From assembly GCF_009745975.1 (NCBI RefSeq), contig NZ_WHOL01000070.1, positions 1 through 58,781 on the forward strand: 58,781 bases of DNA. The letters run 5' to 3'. Under the pieces are notes generated by a model, which worked only from the letters and a program-made list of their open reading frames with translations, ran no database searches and was not told where the DNA came from. The translations under genes and the position numbers were made by a program. The stretch is from Actinokineospora pegani. Lineage in GTDB: Bacteria; Actinomycetota; Actinomycetes; Mycobacteriales; Pseudonocardiaceae. This document shows positions 49,664 through 58,041 of the stretch, in pieces (positions within the stretch are counted from its first letter, which is position 1; each line of letters opens with the position of its first letter).

Positions 49664-52600
49664 TTATGACGCGACCCGGACCCCGGTGGCGTGCCGCAGG
49701 GACCCGCTGGAGTCGAGGTGGACTGCGGCCTGCTGGGCGCCCCGCGCGTCGTCGACGCGCGGGGCGTCGGCGGTCCGCACGGTGAAGGTCTGCCTGCCCG
49801 CCAGGTGTGGGAACCGGGCCGCGAGGTCGCCGCCGAGCACCCCGGACGGCGCCAGCCGCAGCACCTTGCCGCCCTGGACCTGGCCGTCGACGACCGCGAT
49901 GCCGCCCGCCGGGTCGTAGCGGACCTGGTAGCCGTCGGTTGCCACGGCCGGGATGTCCCAGACCAGGGTGTCCCGGTCGACCCAGGCGGCCGTGGCCTGG
50001 GACAGGTCGGCGTCGGCGGCCGGGGCGGTCGACGGCGGCAGCACGAACGAGGCGGTCCCGTCGGAGCGCGCCGACCCGGACACGAACCACACCTCGTGTC
50101 CGGTGCCCGCGACGTCGAGGAACTGGTCGGGGCCGGGGTCCTTGGCGTCGCCCCGGTGGATGATGTTGCTCAGCCCGGTCGCGCCCGGGGCCAGCGGCAC
50201 CGACCACACCACGCCGAACCCGTCGGCGCCGTCCGGTGGCCGCGACCGCGTCCAGCCCGGGCTGGGCTCCAACGACCCGGTCCAGTGGTAGAGCGTCCAG
50301 TCCGCGTAGTCGCCGTCCGGCCGGTGGTAGTGGATGACGGCCCGGTTCTCCGCCGCCGCGCGGCTGGCGAAGACACCGTCGCCGGAGACCCACGCCGACC
50401 CGGAGGTCAGCCTGCCCGACACCCCGCCCACCACCGTGAAGTCCAGCGGCACCGCCGTCGTCGGCACGACGGCGAACGACCCGAAGTCGTCACTGCCCGA
50501 CAGCGGGTAGTCCTGCCCGTTCGCGCGGACGGCCGTGCCCGGCGTGCCCGGGGCGACGTGCACGACGGCCTGCCCGGTCGCCGCCACCTCCGAGCCGAAC
50601 TGCTCGGCCGCGCCCTGCCTGAGCCACACCTGCGGGGTCGCGGCCGGGTCGACGAGCCGGTCGCCGCCGTCCTTCTCCTCGCCCTTGTGCGTGATCAGCC
50701 CGACCTGCCGGGCCCCCGGCTTGAGCTTGACCCACGCGAACCGCCCGAACGCCGTCTCCCCGGCGAACGGCAGCGGCGCCGCCCAGTCGGTCGGCGACGC
50801 CACGTCGCCCCACACGTGCAGGCCCCAGCCGTCGAAGTCGCCCGCGGGCCGCGCGTAGTGCACCACCAGCCACTCCGGGCTCTGCCCCACCCCCGGCCCC
50901 GCGGGCGGCGCGGCCCCCAGCACCAGCGTCGCGCCATCGGCCCCCAGCCTGCCCACGGCGTCCTTGGCGACCACCCGCAGCTCGACCTCCCCGCCCACCG
51001 CCGCGCCGGGCAGCGCGGCGATGTCGGCGAACACCCGGTAGGGCGCGGCGTCGTCGGTCCCCAGCACCGTCCAGTCCCGGTTGCCCGCCACCCTCGCGGC
51101 GAAGGTGGCCTGGGCGAACGGCGAGGTGATGCCGTCGGCGCGGACCTCCACCCGGCCGTCGAGCACGGTCCCGACGGCGGGCGCGACCAGGGTCGGGGTC
51201 GGCTTCGCCGCCTTGGCCCTGTCCAGCGCGACGAACGAGAGCACCGACATCGGCGGGATGGTCACCCGCACCTCGCCGTCGGCGGCGACGGGACCGGGCC
51301 CCGCCTGGGGGAACTCGGTGCGGTAGGCGCGGGAGGACGCCGGGATCTCGACCGTCGCCGCGGCGGCGCCCGAGTTGGCGACGACCAGGTGCTCGCGCTG
51401 GTCGTTCTCGGTCGAGCGGCTGAACGCGATCACGTCGCCCTGGCTGTGGCGCAGGGTCTGGTTGCCCTCGGCCCACACCCGGTCCCGGTCGACGAACCGC
51501 GCCAGCTCGGCGAGCTGCCGGTAGAGGGGGTGGGCGGTGTTGAAGTTGTCCACGGCCCCGGTGCGGTCGCCGCCGATGAGCCGTTCGCCCGCGAACTCCG
51601 GCGTCGTGCTGCCGAACATCGACTGGCGGGCGAGCTTGTCCCCGCCGCCGCCCGCGAACCCCTGCTCGTCGCCGTAGTAGACGACGGGGTTGCCGCGCCA
51701 CAGGTACATCAGCGCGTTGCCGAGCTTGAGCCGGTCGAGCAGCTCCCGCTCGGGGATGCCCGCCGCGCGCAGCATCCAGGCCATCCGGCCCATGTCGTGG
51801 TTGCCGAGGAAGGTCGGCAGCGAGGAGGCGTTGGAGTCGGCGTCGGTGTAGCGGTCGTCGTCGGTCAGGACCTCGGCCAGCCGGGCCGAGCCCTTGCCGG
51901 ACAGGAAGTCCAGCGCGCCGCTCTGGAACGGGAAGTCCAGTGTGGCCTGCATGCGGCCCTCGGTGGTGTACCGGGAGGTGTTGGCGGCGGAGGAGTCGTA
52001 GACCTCGCCGAAGACGAAGAAGTCCCGCTTGCCCCTGCTCTTCGCGTACGCCCGCACGTGCGGTGCGAGCGCTTGCCAGAACTCCATGTTGACGTGCTTG
52101 ACGGTGTCGACCCGGTAGCCGTCGATGCCGAGGGTGTCGATCCAGTGGGTGAAGATCCGCTTCATGCCCTCGACGACCACCGGGTTCTCGGTCATCAGGT
52201 CGTCGAGGCCGGAGAAGTCGCCGTACTCGGTGGACTCGCCGCTGAACGTCGAGTCGCCCCGGTTGTGGTAGAGCGCGGGGTCGTTGAGCCAGTCCGGCAC
52301 CTTCTTCGGCGACCCGGGCCGCACGACCGGGGTGTACGGGAAGGACTTCGCCGGGTCGAGCTCGGGGAAGCCGGGCCTGCCCGCCGCCGCCTTGATGTCG
52401 ACGACGTCGCCCCGCGCGTCGAGGTAGGGCGAGGCGCCGGTGGAGATGTAGTCGCTGGAGCCCTCGGTGTACTCGATGATGTCGGCGGTGTGGTTGGCGA
52501 CGATGTCGAAGAAGACCTTGATGCCGCGCCGGTGCGCGTCGCGGATGAGGGCCCGCATGTCGGCCGTGGTCCCGAAGTGCGGGTCGAGCCGGGTGAAGTC

Positions 52601-53071
52601 GGTGGTCCAGTAGCCGTGGTAGCCGGCTGAGGTGTCCGCGCCGCTGCCCTGCACCCACTGGTTGGCGAACATGGGCGTCATCCACAGCGCGGTGATGCCC
52701 ATGCCGTCCAGGTAGTCCAGTTTGGACCGCAGGCCGGCCAGGTCGCCGCCGTGGTAAAAGCTCTTGTCCGCCGGGTCGTACCCGGTCTTGAGCCGGTCGG
52801 GGTCGTTCGTGCCGCCCCGGTCGTTGCGCGGGTCGCCGTTGGCGAACCGGTCGGGCATGACGAAGTAGAACCGCTCGCCGCGCAGGTCCGCGCGCAGCGC
52901 GTCGCCTGCCAGCCGCCGGTCGTGCCTGCCCACCCCGGGCGCGGTGTCGACCACCGACGCCACCGCCAGCCCCGGCCCCGGCCCCGCGGGCGGCTGCGCC
53001 GTCGCGCCGAGCACCGTGACCGGCAGCAGCGCCACCGCCGCGGCCATGGCGAGAACGCCCCGAGGACCCAT
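49664..53071 (-). CDS. Secreted GH13 alpha-amylase/pullulanase-type enzyme with two pullulanase-associated domains
   Basis: This 1135-residue protein starts with a signal peptide (GPRGVLAMAAAVALLPVTVLGATAQP). The GH13 catalytic domain (about residues 70-560) has DIVANHTAD, GIDGYRVDTVKHV (nucleophile Asp), FVFGEVYD (acid/base Glu) and FLGNHDMGR. An all-beta domain follows, then two CBM41/PUD-like starch-binding modules beginning VVHYARPAGDFDGW and VIHYHRPDGDYADW. Large actinobacterial amylopullulanases continue with a second GH13 pullulanase module; here the chain stops (ATGVRVAS) just where that would follow. RBS GGGAGGTC precedes ATG 53071. It fits starch breakdown feeding the maltodextrin transporter nearby. 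Confidence 0.92.
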   Translation of the reverse strand: MGPRGVLAMAAAVALLPVTVLGATAQPPAGPGPGLAVASVVDTAPGVGRHDRRLAGDALRADLRGERFYFVMPDRFANGDPRNDRGGTNDPDRLKTGYDPADKSFYHGGDLAGLRSKLDYLDGMGITALWMTPMFANQWVQGSGADTSAGYHGYWTTDFTRLDPHFGTTADMRALIRDAHRRGIKVFFDIVANHTADIIEYTEGSSDYISTGASPYLDARGDVVDIKAAAGRPGFPELDPAKSFPYTPVVRPGSPKKVPDWLNDPALYHNRGDSTFSGESTEYGDFSGLDDLMTENPVVVEGMKRIFTHWIDTLGIDGYRVDTVKHVNMEFWQALAPHVRAYAKSRGKRDFFVFGEVYDSSAANTSRYTTEGRMQATLDFPFQSGALDFLSGKGSARLAEVLTDDDRYTDADSNASSLPTFLGNHDMGRMAWMLRAAGIPERELLDRLKLGNALMYLWRGNPVVYYGDEQGFAGGGGDKLARQSMFGSTTPEFAGERLIGGDRTGAVDNFNTAHPLYRQLAELARFVDRDRVWAEGNQTLRHSQGDVIAFSRSTENDQREHLVVANSGAAAATVEIPASSRAYRTEFPQAGPGPVAADGEVRVTIPPMSVLSFVALDRAKAAKPTPTLVAPAVGTVLDGRVEVRADGITSPFAQATFAARVAGNRDWTVLGTDDAAPYRVFADIAALPGAAVGGEVELRVVAKDAVGRLGADGATLVLGAAPPAGPGVGQSPEWLVVHYARPAGDFDGWGLHVWGDVASPTDWAAPLPFAGETAFGRFAWVKLKPGARQVGLITHKGEEKDGGDRLVDPAATPQVWLRQGAAEQFGSEVAATGQAVVHVAPGTPGTAVRANGQDYPLSGSDDFGSFAVVPTTAVPLDFTVVGGVSGRLTSGSAWVSGDGVFASRAAAENRAVIHYHRPDGDYADWTLYHWTGSLEPSPGWTRSRPPDGADGFGVVWSVPLAPGATGLSNIIHRGDAKDPGPDQFLDVAGTGHEVWFVSGSARSDGTASFVLPPSTAPAADADLSQATAAWVDRDTLVWDIPAVATDGYQVRYDPAGGIAVVDGQVQGGKVLRLAPSGVLGGDLAARFPHLAGRQTFTVRTADAPRVDDARGAQQAAVHLDSSGSLRHATGVRVAS

Positions 53072-53207
53072 GCCGACCTCCCTGTCGCGCGCCCGCAGGT
53101 GGGCGAAACGCACGAAACCACGGGAGCCGCGGTGCGGGATAGACCCGTTCGGGCGCTCTCGACCCCTGCTTTCCCACGCGCGGCGGGCAGGCGCCCGCCA
53201 GGACGGC

Positions 53208-53241
53208 GGCGGGCCGCCCCTGGTGTCAGGGACGGCCCGCC
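53208..53241 (-). terminator. Hairpin downstream of the LAxTG surface-protein gene
   Basis: GGCGGGCCG-C-CCCTG, loop GTGT, CAGGG-A-CGGCCCGCC: a 14-bp stem with one mismatch, 18 bases past the stop of the minus-strand gene at 53260. Confidence 0.75.
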
Positions 53242-53259
53242 GGGTCTGCTGCGCGCGTG

Positions 53260-54207
53260 TTACGCGGTGGTGCGCTTGCGGCGCGAGTACCAGAACGCGC
53301 CCGCGCCCGCGCCGAGCAGCGCCACGCCGCCCAGGGTCATCGGCAGGATGCCGCTGGCGCCGGTGGAGGCCAGGTCGCCGTCATTGGCGACCGGGGTGAT
53401 GGCGGGGGTGCTGGTGGTCGGGGCGCCGCTGCCGTCGCCGGGGGCGGTGGTCGTCGACGGGTCGGTGGACGACGGGGTGTCCGTGCTGTCCGGGGTGTCG
53501 CCCGGGCCGTCGGTGTCCGGGGTGTCGCCCTTGGTGGTGGTGGGCGTCGTGGTCGGGTTGGTGTCGTCGTCGCCGCCCCCTCCGCCGTTGCCGGTGCCCC
53601 CCGAGCAGGTGGCCTGGGAGAGGATGATCTCGCCCGCGCCGAGCTGCTTGAGCTTGCCGCCGAGGAAGGACACCCGCAGCGCGTTCACGGTCAGGGTGCC
53701 GTCCTCGGCGGTGACCTGCTCGTCCAGGACCACCGTGGCCAGGTCCGCGACGTTGATCTTGCCGCGCGCGGCGACGTCGATCTTGTGCCCGAGCAGGGTG
53801 ACCCCGGCCAGCGTGGACTTGCCGGTGGTCTTGCCGCCCTCGGTGGTGCAGGTGGCGCTGACGACCTCCGCCTTGAGGATGCCCATCAGGTCCACGTCGG
53901 CGATGCTCGCCGCGCTGGTCAGGACACCACCGGTGAGGGTGGACTCGGCGTTGATCACCTTGGCGTGCACGCCGAGCTTGTCCAGATCCGCCTTGACCAG
54001 CGACTTGTCGCCGCCCGCCGGGTAGGTCGCCTGGGGGACGGGGCCGAGCTGCACCTGTGCGACGCCGAGGCCCTGGGCCTGGATCGACAGGGCGAAGGCA
54101 CTGCCCTTCGGACCGCCCTCGGCGACCGCGAGCGGCGCGGTGAGCGCGGTCAGGGCAGCGGAGCCCGCGATGGTGCAGGCGAGCGCGAGCGCACGGGAAC
54201 GGTGCAC
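53260..54207 (-). CDS. Secreted choice-of-anchor P-like protein with LAxTG sorting signal
   Basis: A 315-residue exported protein. Signal peptide with AVAEGG cleavage region (about residue 29), a beta-rich domain with repeated hydrophobic strands and two Cys (SATCTTE, QATCSGG), then a Gly run and a Thr/Pro/Asp-rich wall-spanning linker (about 215-275). The end is a sortase signal LASTG, a hydrophobic helix (LPMTLGGVALLGAGAGAF) and a basic tail RRKRTTA. LAxTG is the class E sortase motif of high-G+C actinobacteria, so the protein should be anchored to peptidoglycan. GTG start with GGAGAAA in front. Function unknown. Confidence 0.88.
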   Translation of the reverse strand: MHRSRALALACTIAGSAALTALTAPLAVAEGGPKGSAFALSIQAQGLGVAQVQLGPVPQATYPAGGDKSLVKADLDKLGVHAKVINAESTLTGGVLTSAASIADVDLMGILKAEVVSATCTTEGGKTTGKSTLAGVTLLGHKIDVAARGKINVADLATVVLDEQVTAEDGTLTVNALRVSFLGGKLKQLGAGEIILSQATCSGGTGNGGGGGDDDTNPTTTPTTTKGDTPDTDGPGDTPDSTDTPSSTDPSTTTAPGDGSGAPTTSTPAITPVANDGDLASTGASGILPMTLGGVALLGAGAGAFWYSRRKRTTA

Positions 54208-54457
54208 GGTGTTTCTCCAAGCTGGGGACCGAATGGGGGTGGGTGTGCGTCAGAATGGCGGTACGCCCGCGCCCCCGGCAAGTTTCAAACCGTGACCTTT
54301 TCCGGCGTGGATGCGGTATGACGCAACAGGAGCCCGTCCGGAGTCCACAATTCCGCCTATCGGGATAGACCCGAGTGGACATCCTTCGAACAGCACGCGT
54401 GGTTTCGGCGCCGACACCGGGTGCGACGTGTCGCATATCACTGTCCTGGAAAAAGTT

Positions 54458-54492
54458 CGAGGCGGCGGGGCTGTAACGCCCCCGCCGCCTCG
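54458..54492 (-). terminator. Rho-independent terminator of the maltodextrin ABC operon
   Basis: A perfect 13-bp stem (CGAGGCGGCGGGG and its complement, nine-base loop), 18 bases after the stop of the last permease gene. On the minus strand it is followed by AACTTTTT. Confidence 0.88.
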
Positions 54493-54509
54493 ACAGATAA
54501 AGCCCTGAT

Positions 54510-55394
54510 CTACTTCACGCCGCCCGCGGTGAGGCCCGCGACGATCCGGCGCTGGAACAGCAGCACCAGGATCACCAGCGGGATGGTCACGATCACGCCC
54601 GCGGCCATCTGCGCGCCGAAGGGGGTGTCCCGGCCGTACTCGCCGGTGAACTGGCTGATGATGACCGGTGCGGTCTTGAGCCCCTTCTCGTTGACCACCG
54701 ACAGCGCGATGATGAACTCGTTCCAGGCCGCGATGAACGTGATGATCGCGGTGGTGAACACGCCGGGCGCGGCCAGCGGCAGGATCACCTTGCGGAACGC
54801 CTGCGCCGGGGTGCAGCCGTCGATCTGCGCCGCCTCCTCCAGCTCCGTGGGCATCTGCCGGAAGAACGTCGTCAGGTTCCACACCGCCAGCGGCAGCGCG
54901 AAGCTCATGCTGGGCACGATCATCGCCTGGTAGGTGTTGATCCAGCCGATCGAGCTGAACAGCTCCAGCAGCGGCACCAGCAGCGAGATGGTGGGGAACA
55001 TCGAGGTGATCATCACGATGCCCAGCACCACGTTCTTGCCCCGGAAGTCCAGCCGCGCCAGCGCGTAGGCGGTCAGCGTGCCGATCAGCAGCACCAGCAC
55101 CGTGGTGATCCCGGCGACCAGGAAGCTGTTCAGCAGCGCCCGCAGGAAGCCGTTGTTGTCGGCGAACGCCGCGGTGTAGTTCTCGATCGAGAACGGGGTC
55201 GGGACCGGCGAGTCGGCGAAGATGTCGTTGGTGCGGCGCAGGCTCGACACCAGCATCCAGTAGAACGGCGACAGGCAGTACAGCACGATCAGCCCGATGC
55301 CCGCGTAGGGCAGCCACCACCACCAGGCCCGGTCCTTGGCCGCGGCGGGCGACGTGGAGACCTCCTGCGGTGTGGGGTCCAGTGTGGTGCTCAT
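54510..55394 (-). CDS. Maltodextrin-type ABC transporter permease (MalG-like)
   Basis: A 294-residue permease with six helices and the EAA loop LEEAAQIDGCTPAQAFRKVI (about residues 190-210). The N-terminus has PYAGIGLIVLYCLSPFYWMLVSSL as TM1. The ATG overlaps the stop of the MalF-like gene (ATGA). Last gene of the operon, with a classical terminator after it. Similar to trehalose/maltose and alpha-glucoside permeases of actinomycetes. Confidence 0.95.
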   Translation of the reverse strand: MSTTLDPTPQEVSTSPAAAKDRAWWWWLPYAGIGLIVLYCLSPFYWMLVSSLRRTNDIFADSPVPTPFSIENYTAAFADNNGFLRALLNSFLVAGITTVLVLLIGTLTAYALARLDFRGKNVVLGIVMITSMFPTISLLVPLLELFSSIGWINTYQAMIVPSMSFALPLAVWNLTTFFRQMPTELEEAAQIDGCTPAQAFRKVILPLAAPGVFTTAIITFIAAWNEFIIALSVVNEKGLKTAPVIISQFTGEYGRDTPFGAQMAAGVIVTIPLVILVLLFQRRIVAGLTAGGVK

Positions 55395-56362
55395 CGGCCC
55401 TTCTTCCCCGCGCGGGTGCCCAGCACGTCGGCGCCGAGCAGCTTGACGAACACGAACGCCACGACCGCGACGTAGAGGAACAGGAACACCGAGTACGCCG
55501 AGGCGGGCCCGTACTTGCCGAACTTCACCGCCTCCTCGTAGGCGATGACGGTGATCGTGTCCGTGGCGTCCTTGCCCGGACCGATCAGGGTGAACGGCAG
55601 GTCGAACATGCGCAGCGTGTCGAGGATGCGGAACAGCACCGCCACCAGCAGCGTCGGCTTCACCAGCGGCAGCGTGATCGCCCAGAAGGTCTTCCACGGC
55701 GAGGCCCCGTCGAGCTTGGCCGCCTCGTAGACCTCGTTCGAGATGACCTGCAGCCCGGCCAGCACCAGCAGCCCGATGAACGGCGCGGTCTTCCACGTGT
55801 CGGCGATGACCACCGCGACCCAGGCCTGGAAGCCGTCGGTCGTCCACAGGATCGGCGTCTCCAGGTCCAGCACCTTGTTCACCACGCCGTCGGCCTGGAA
55901 GATCCAGCGCCACAGCAGACCGGCGATCGCGGTCGGCACCGCCCACGGCACCAGGATGGCGGCCCGCACCAGCGCCCTGCCCTTGAACGCCCGGTGCATC
56001 ACCAGCGCCATCAGCACACCGAGCACGACCTCGATCGAGACCGCGACGACGGTGAACGAGGTGGTGTTGAACAGCGCGTTGCGGAAGCGGTCGCCCGCGT
56101 CCCCGACGAGCATGTCGGTGAAGTTCTCCAGGCCGACGAACGTCTCGCCCTGCTCCAGCAGACCCGTCTCCGGGTCGATGCCGTCCTTCTTCTGGTAGAA
56201 GGCGAGCCGGAAGGCCGCCAGGACCGGGTAGGCGACCACCAGCGCCAGCACCAGCATGGTGGGCGTGACCAGCGCGGCGGCGAGCCTGCCCGCGCCCGCC
56301 CTGCGGCTCTGCCTGGGCGGTGGCGGCGAGGGTGTCGGCGGGGCCTCTGTGGTTGTGGACAT
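55391..56362 (-). CDS. Maltodextrin-type ABC transporter permease (MalF-like)
   Basis: A 323-residue permease with a Pro-rich cytoplasmic N-terminus, six core helices and the EAA loop VYEAAKLDGASPWKTFWAIT (about residues 215-235). Between it and the upstream binding-protein gene is a stable 15-bp hairpin. Forms the membrane channel with the overlapping MalG-like protein. Confidence 0.95.
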   Translation of the reverse strand: MSTTTEAPPTPSPPPPRQSRRAGAGRLAAALVTPTMLVLALVVAYPVLAAFRLAFYQKKDGIDPETGLLEQGETFVGLENFTDMLVGDAGDRFRNALFNTTSFTVVAVSIEVVLGVLMALVMHRAFKGRALVRAAILVPWAVPTAIAGLLWRWIFQADGVVNKVLDLETPILWTTDGFQAWVAVVIADTWKTAPFIGLLVLAGLQVISNEVYEAAKLDGASPWKTFWAITLPLVKPTLLVAVLFRILDTLRMFDLPFTLIGPGKDATDTITVIAYEEAVKFGKYGPASAYSVFLFLYVAVVAFVFVKLLGADVLGTRAGKKGR

Positions 56363-56400
56363 GGCTGTCTCCAGCGGTCGTGCGGGAAGTGCGGGGACGG

Positions 56401-56437
56401 GAACGGGGCCCCGGCCTGCTTCGCCGGGGCCCCGTTC
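56401..56437 (-). promoter_or_regulatory. Intra-operon hairpin between malE-like and malF-like genes
   Basis: GAACGGGGCCCCGGC, loop CTGCTTC, GCCGGGGCCCCGTTC: a perfect 15-bp stem directly after the binding-protein stop and before the permease start. No T run follows on the minus strand. Such hairpins usually stabilise or partly terminate the upstream message, so that binding protein exceeds permease. Confidence 0.7.
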
Positions 56438-56444
56438 GGCCGAA

Positions 56445-57749
56445 CTACTGCTTGGTCAGCTCCTCGAGCTTGCCCTGGAGGCTCTTCAGCGCGTCCTCGC
56501 TGCTCGTGGTCCCGCCCATGGCGTCGTACACGGCCGACTGGATGGCCGTGGACACCTCCTGGTACTTGACCACCGCGGGGCGCTTCTCCGCCTTCTCGAT
56601 GCTCTTCTTCAGCTCGACCAGGTAGGGGAACTTCTCCACCAGGGCCGGGTCGTCGTAGAGCGCGGCCCAGGTCGGGGCCTTGGAGGTCTTCTCCAGGTTG
56701 GCCCGCTGCTGGTCCTCGCCGACCAGGAACTTGATGAAGTCGACCGCGGACTTCTTGTTCTTGGCGAACTTCGACACCGCGTAGTTGTGCCCGCCCAGGG
56801 TCGAGGCGCCGGGGCCGTCGAGGCCGGGCAGCGGGGCGACGGCGAACTTGCCCGCCACCTGCGACGAGCCGTCGGTGGCGCTGGCCTTGGCGTACTGGTA
56901 CGGCCACTGGCGGTGGAACAGCAGCTCACCGGCCTGGAAGGCGCGGCGGCCCTCCTCTTCCTTGTAGGTGCGGGCCGCGGCCGGGATCTGGCCCGACTTG
57001 ACGCCCTCGACCAGGAAGTCCAGGCCCTTCTTGGCCTCGGGGGTGTTGACGTTGGGCTTGCCGTCCTCGCCGACGACCACGCCGCCCGCGGAGTTGACCG
57101 CCTCGGAGAAGTTGACCGTCAGGCCCTCGTACTTCTCGAACTGACCGGCGTAGCACTGCAGGCCCGGGTTGGTGGGCTGGATCTTGCCGCAGGCGTCGGT
57201 GAGCTCGGCCCACGTCGTCGGCGGCGTGAGGCCCGCCGCGTCGAGCAGGTCCTTGCGGTAGTAGAGCAGGCCGCCGTCGGAGTCGACCGGCACGCCGTAG
57301 AGCTTGTCGAAGTACTTGGCCGTCTCCACGGTGGTGGGCAGCAGCTTGTCGAGCGGGAACTCCGACTCGGGGAGCTGCTCCACCCACTGGTTCGCCGCGA
57401 ACTCGGCGGTCCAGATCACGTCCAGGTTGAGCACCGTGTACGCGTCGGACTGCGTCTGCGCGTTCTGCACGAACTGCTGGCGCTGCGCGTCGGCGTCCTC
57501 GGGCAGCTCGATGAGGGTCGCCTGCTGATCGGGGTGGCTCTTGTTCCACTCATCGATCTGGTTCTGCAGGTTGCCCGACAGGTCCTTGCCCGTCACGAAG
57601 CTGATGGGGCCGACGCCCTCCAGCGCGGCGGGGGTGTTCCCCGCCCCGCCGTCGGGCGAACCGGAGTCCGACGAACCGCACGCGCTCACGCCCAAGACAA
57701 GGGCGGCCGCGAGCGCGGCACCGCGTAAGACGCGACCTTGCGTTACCAC
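56445..57749 (-). CDS. Maltodextrin/trehalose-type ABC substrate-binding lipoprotein
   Basis: A 434-residue family 1 solute-binding protein. Signal peptide with lipobox LGVSAC-G (Cys about residue 21), then GSSDSGSPDGG linker. Mature features include NQIDEWNKSHPDQQATLIELP, LDVIWTAEFAANQWVEQLP, LYYRKDLLDAAGLTPPTTWAEL and STLGGHNYAVSKFAKNKK, typical of alpha-glucoside (AglE/ThuE/LpqY-like) binders. GTG 57749 with GGAGG in front is chosen because it precedes the lipoprotein signal directly. It is the first gene of the operon and diverges from the MsiK-like ATPase. Confidence 0.93.
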   Translation of the reverse strand: MVTQGRVLRGAALAAALVLGVSACGSSDSGSPDGGAGNTPAALEGVGPISFVTGKDLSGNLQNQIDEWNKSHPDQQATLIELPEDADAQRQQFVQNAQTQSDAYTVLNLDVIWTAEFAANQWVEQLPESEFPLDKLLPTTVETAKYFDKLYGVPVDSDGGLLYYRKDLLDAAGLTPPTTWAELTDACGKIQPTNPGLQCYAGQFEKYEGLTVNFSEAVNSAGGVVVGEDGKPNVNTPEAKKGLDFLVEGVKSGQIPAAARTYKEEEGRRAFQAGELLFHRQWPYQYAKASATDGSSQVAGKFAVAPLPGLDGPGASTLGGHNYAVSKFAKNKKSAVDFIKFLVGEDQQRANLEKTSKAPTWAALYDDPALVEKFPYLVELKKSIEKAEKRPAVVKYQEVSTAIQSAVYDAMGGTTSSEDALKSLQGKLEELTKQ

Positions 57750-58041
57750 GACGCCTCCATAAGTGTGTCGAGACAGGACCGCATGGGGGCGTACTCCACG
57801 CCCAGCCCTGCTCAGTGTTAAGCGGACTGTTCCCGCATGTGGCCGACAAGGGAACTGGCTTCGGATCGTCGTTACCGTTTCGAGACTGAATCGACCGCAG
57901 ACCCGACATGCTTTTGCGGAAAACGTTGCAAGTCCCTGGTGCGGCTGTGCGCCGTCCGGCATATTGGGCCAATCCCGGGGTCGCCGCCGCCACCGCGCCC
58001 GCCCCGGGCCGCCCATCGCCGAGCACGGAGGAACAACCGAC
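57750..58041. promoter_or_regulatory. Divergent promoter region between the sugar-binding protein and the MsiK-like ATPase
   Basis: About 290 bases hold both promoters. Near 57912-57932 the sequence TTTTGCGGAAAACGTTGCAA contains TTGC...GCAA-type inverted elements and AACGTTGCAA, which resembles LacI-family operator half-sites. The 57750-57850 part has no clear gene. Assignment to a LacI regulator is inference; none is encoded in the window. Confidence 0.4.
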
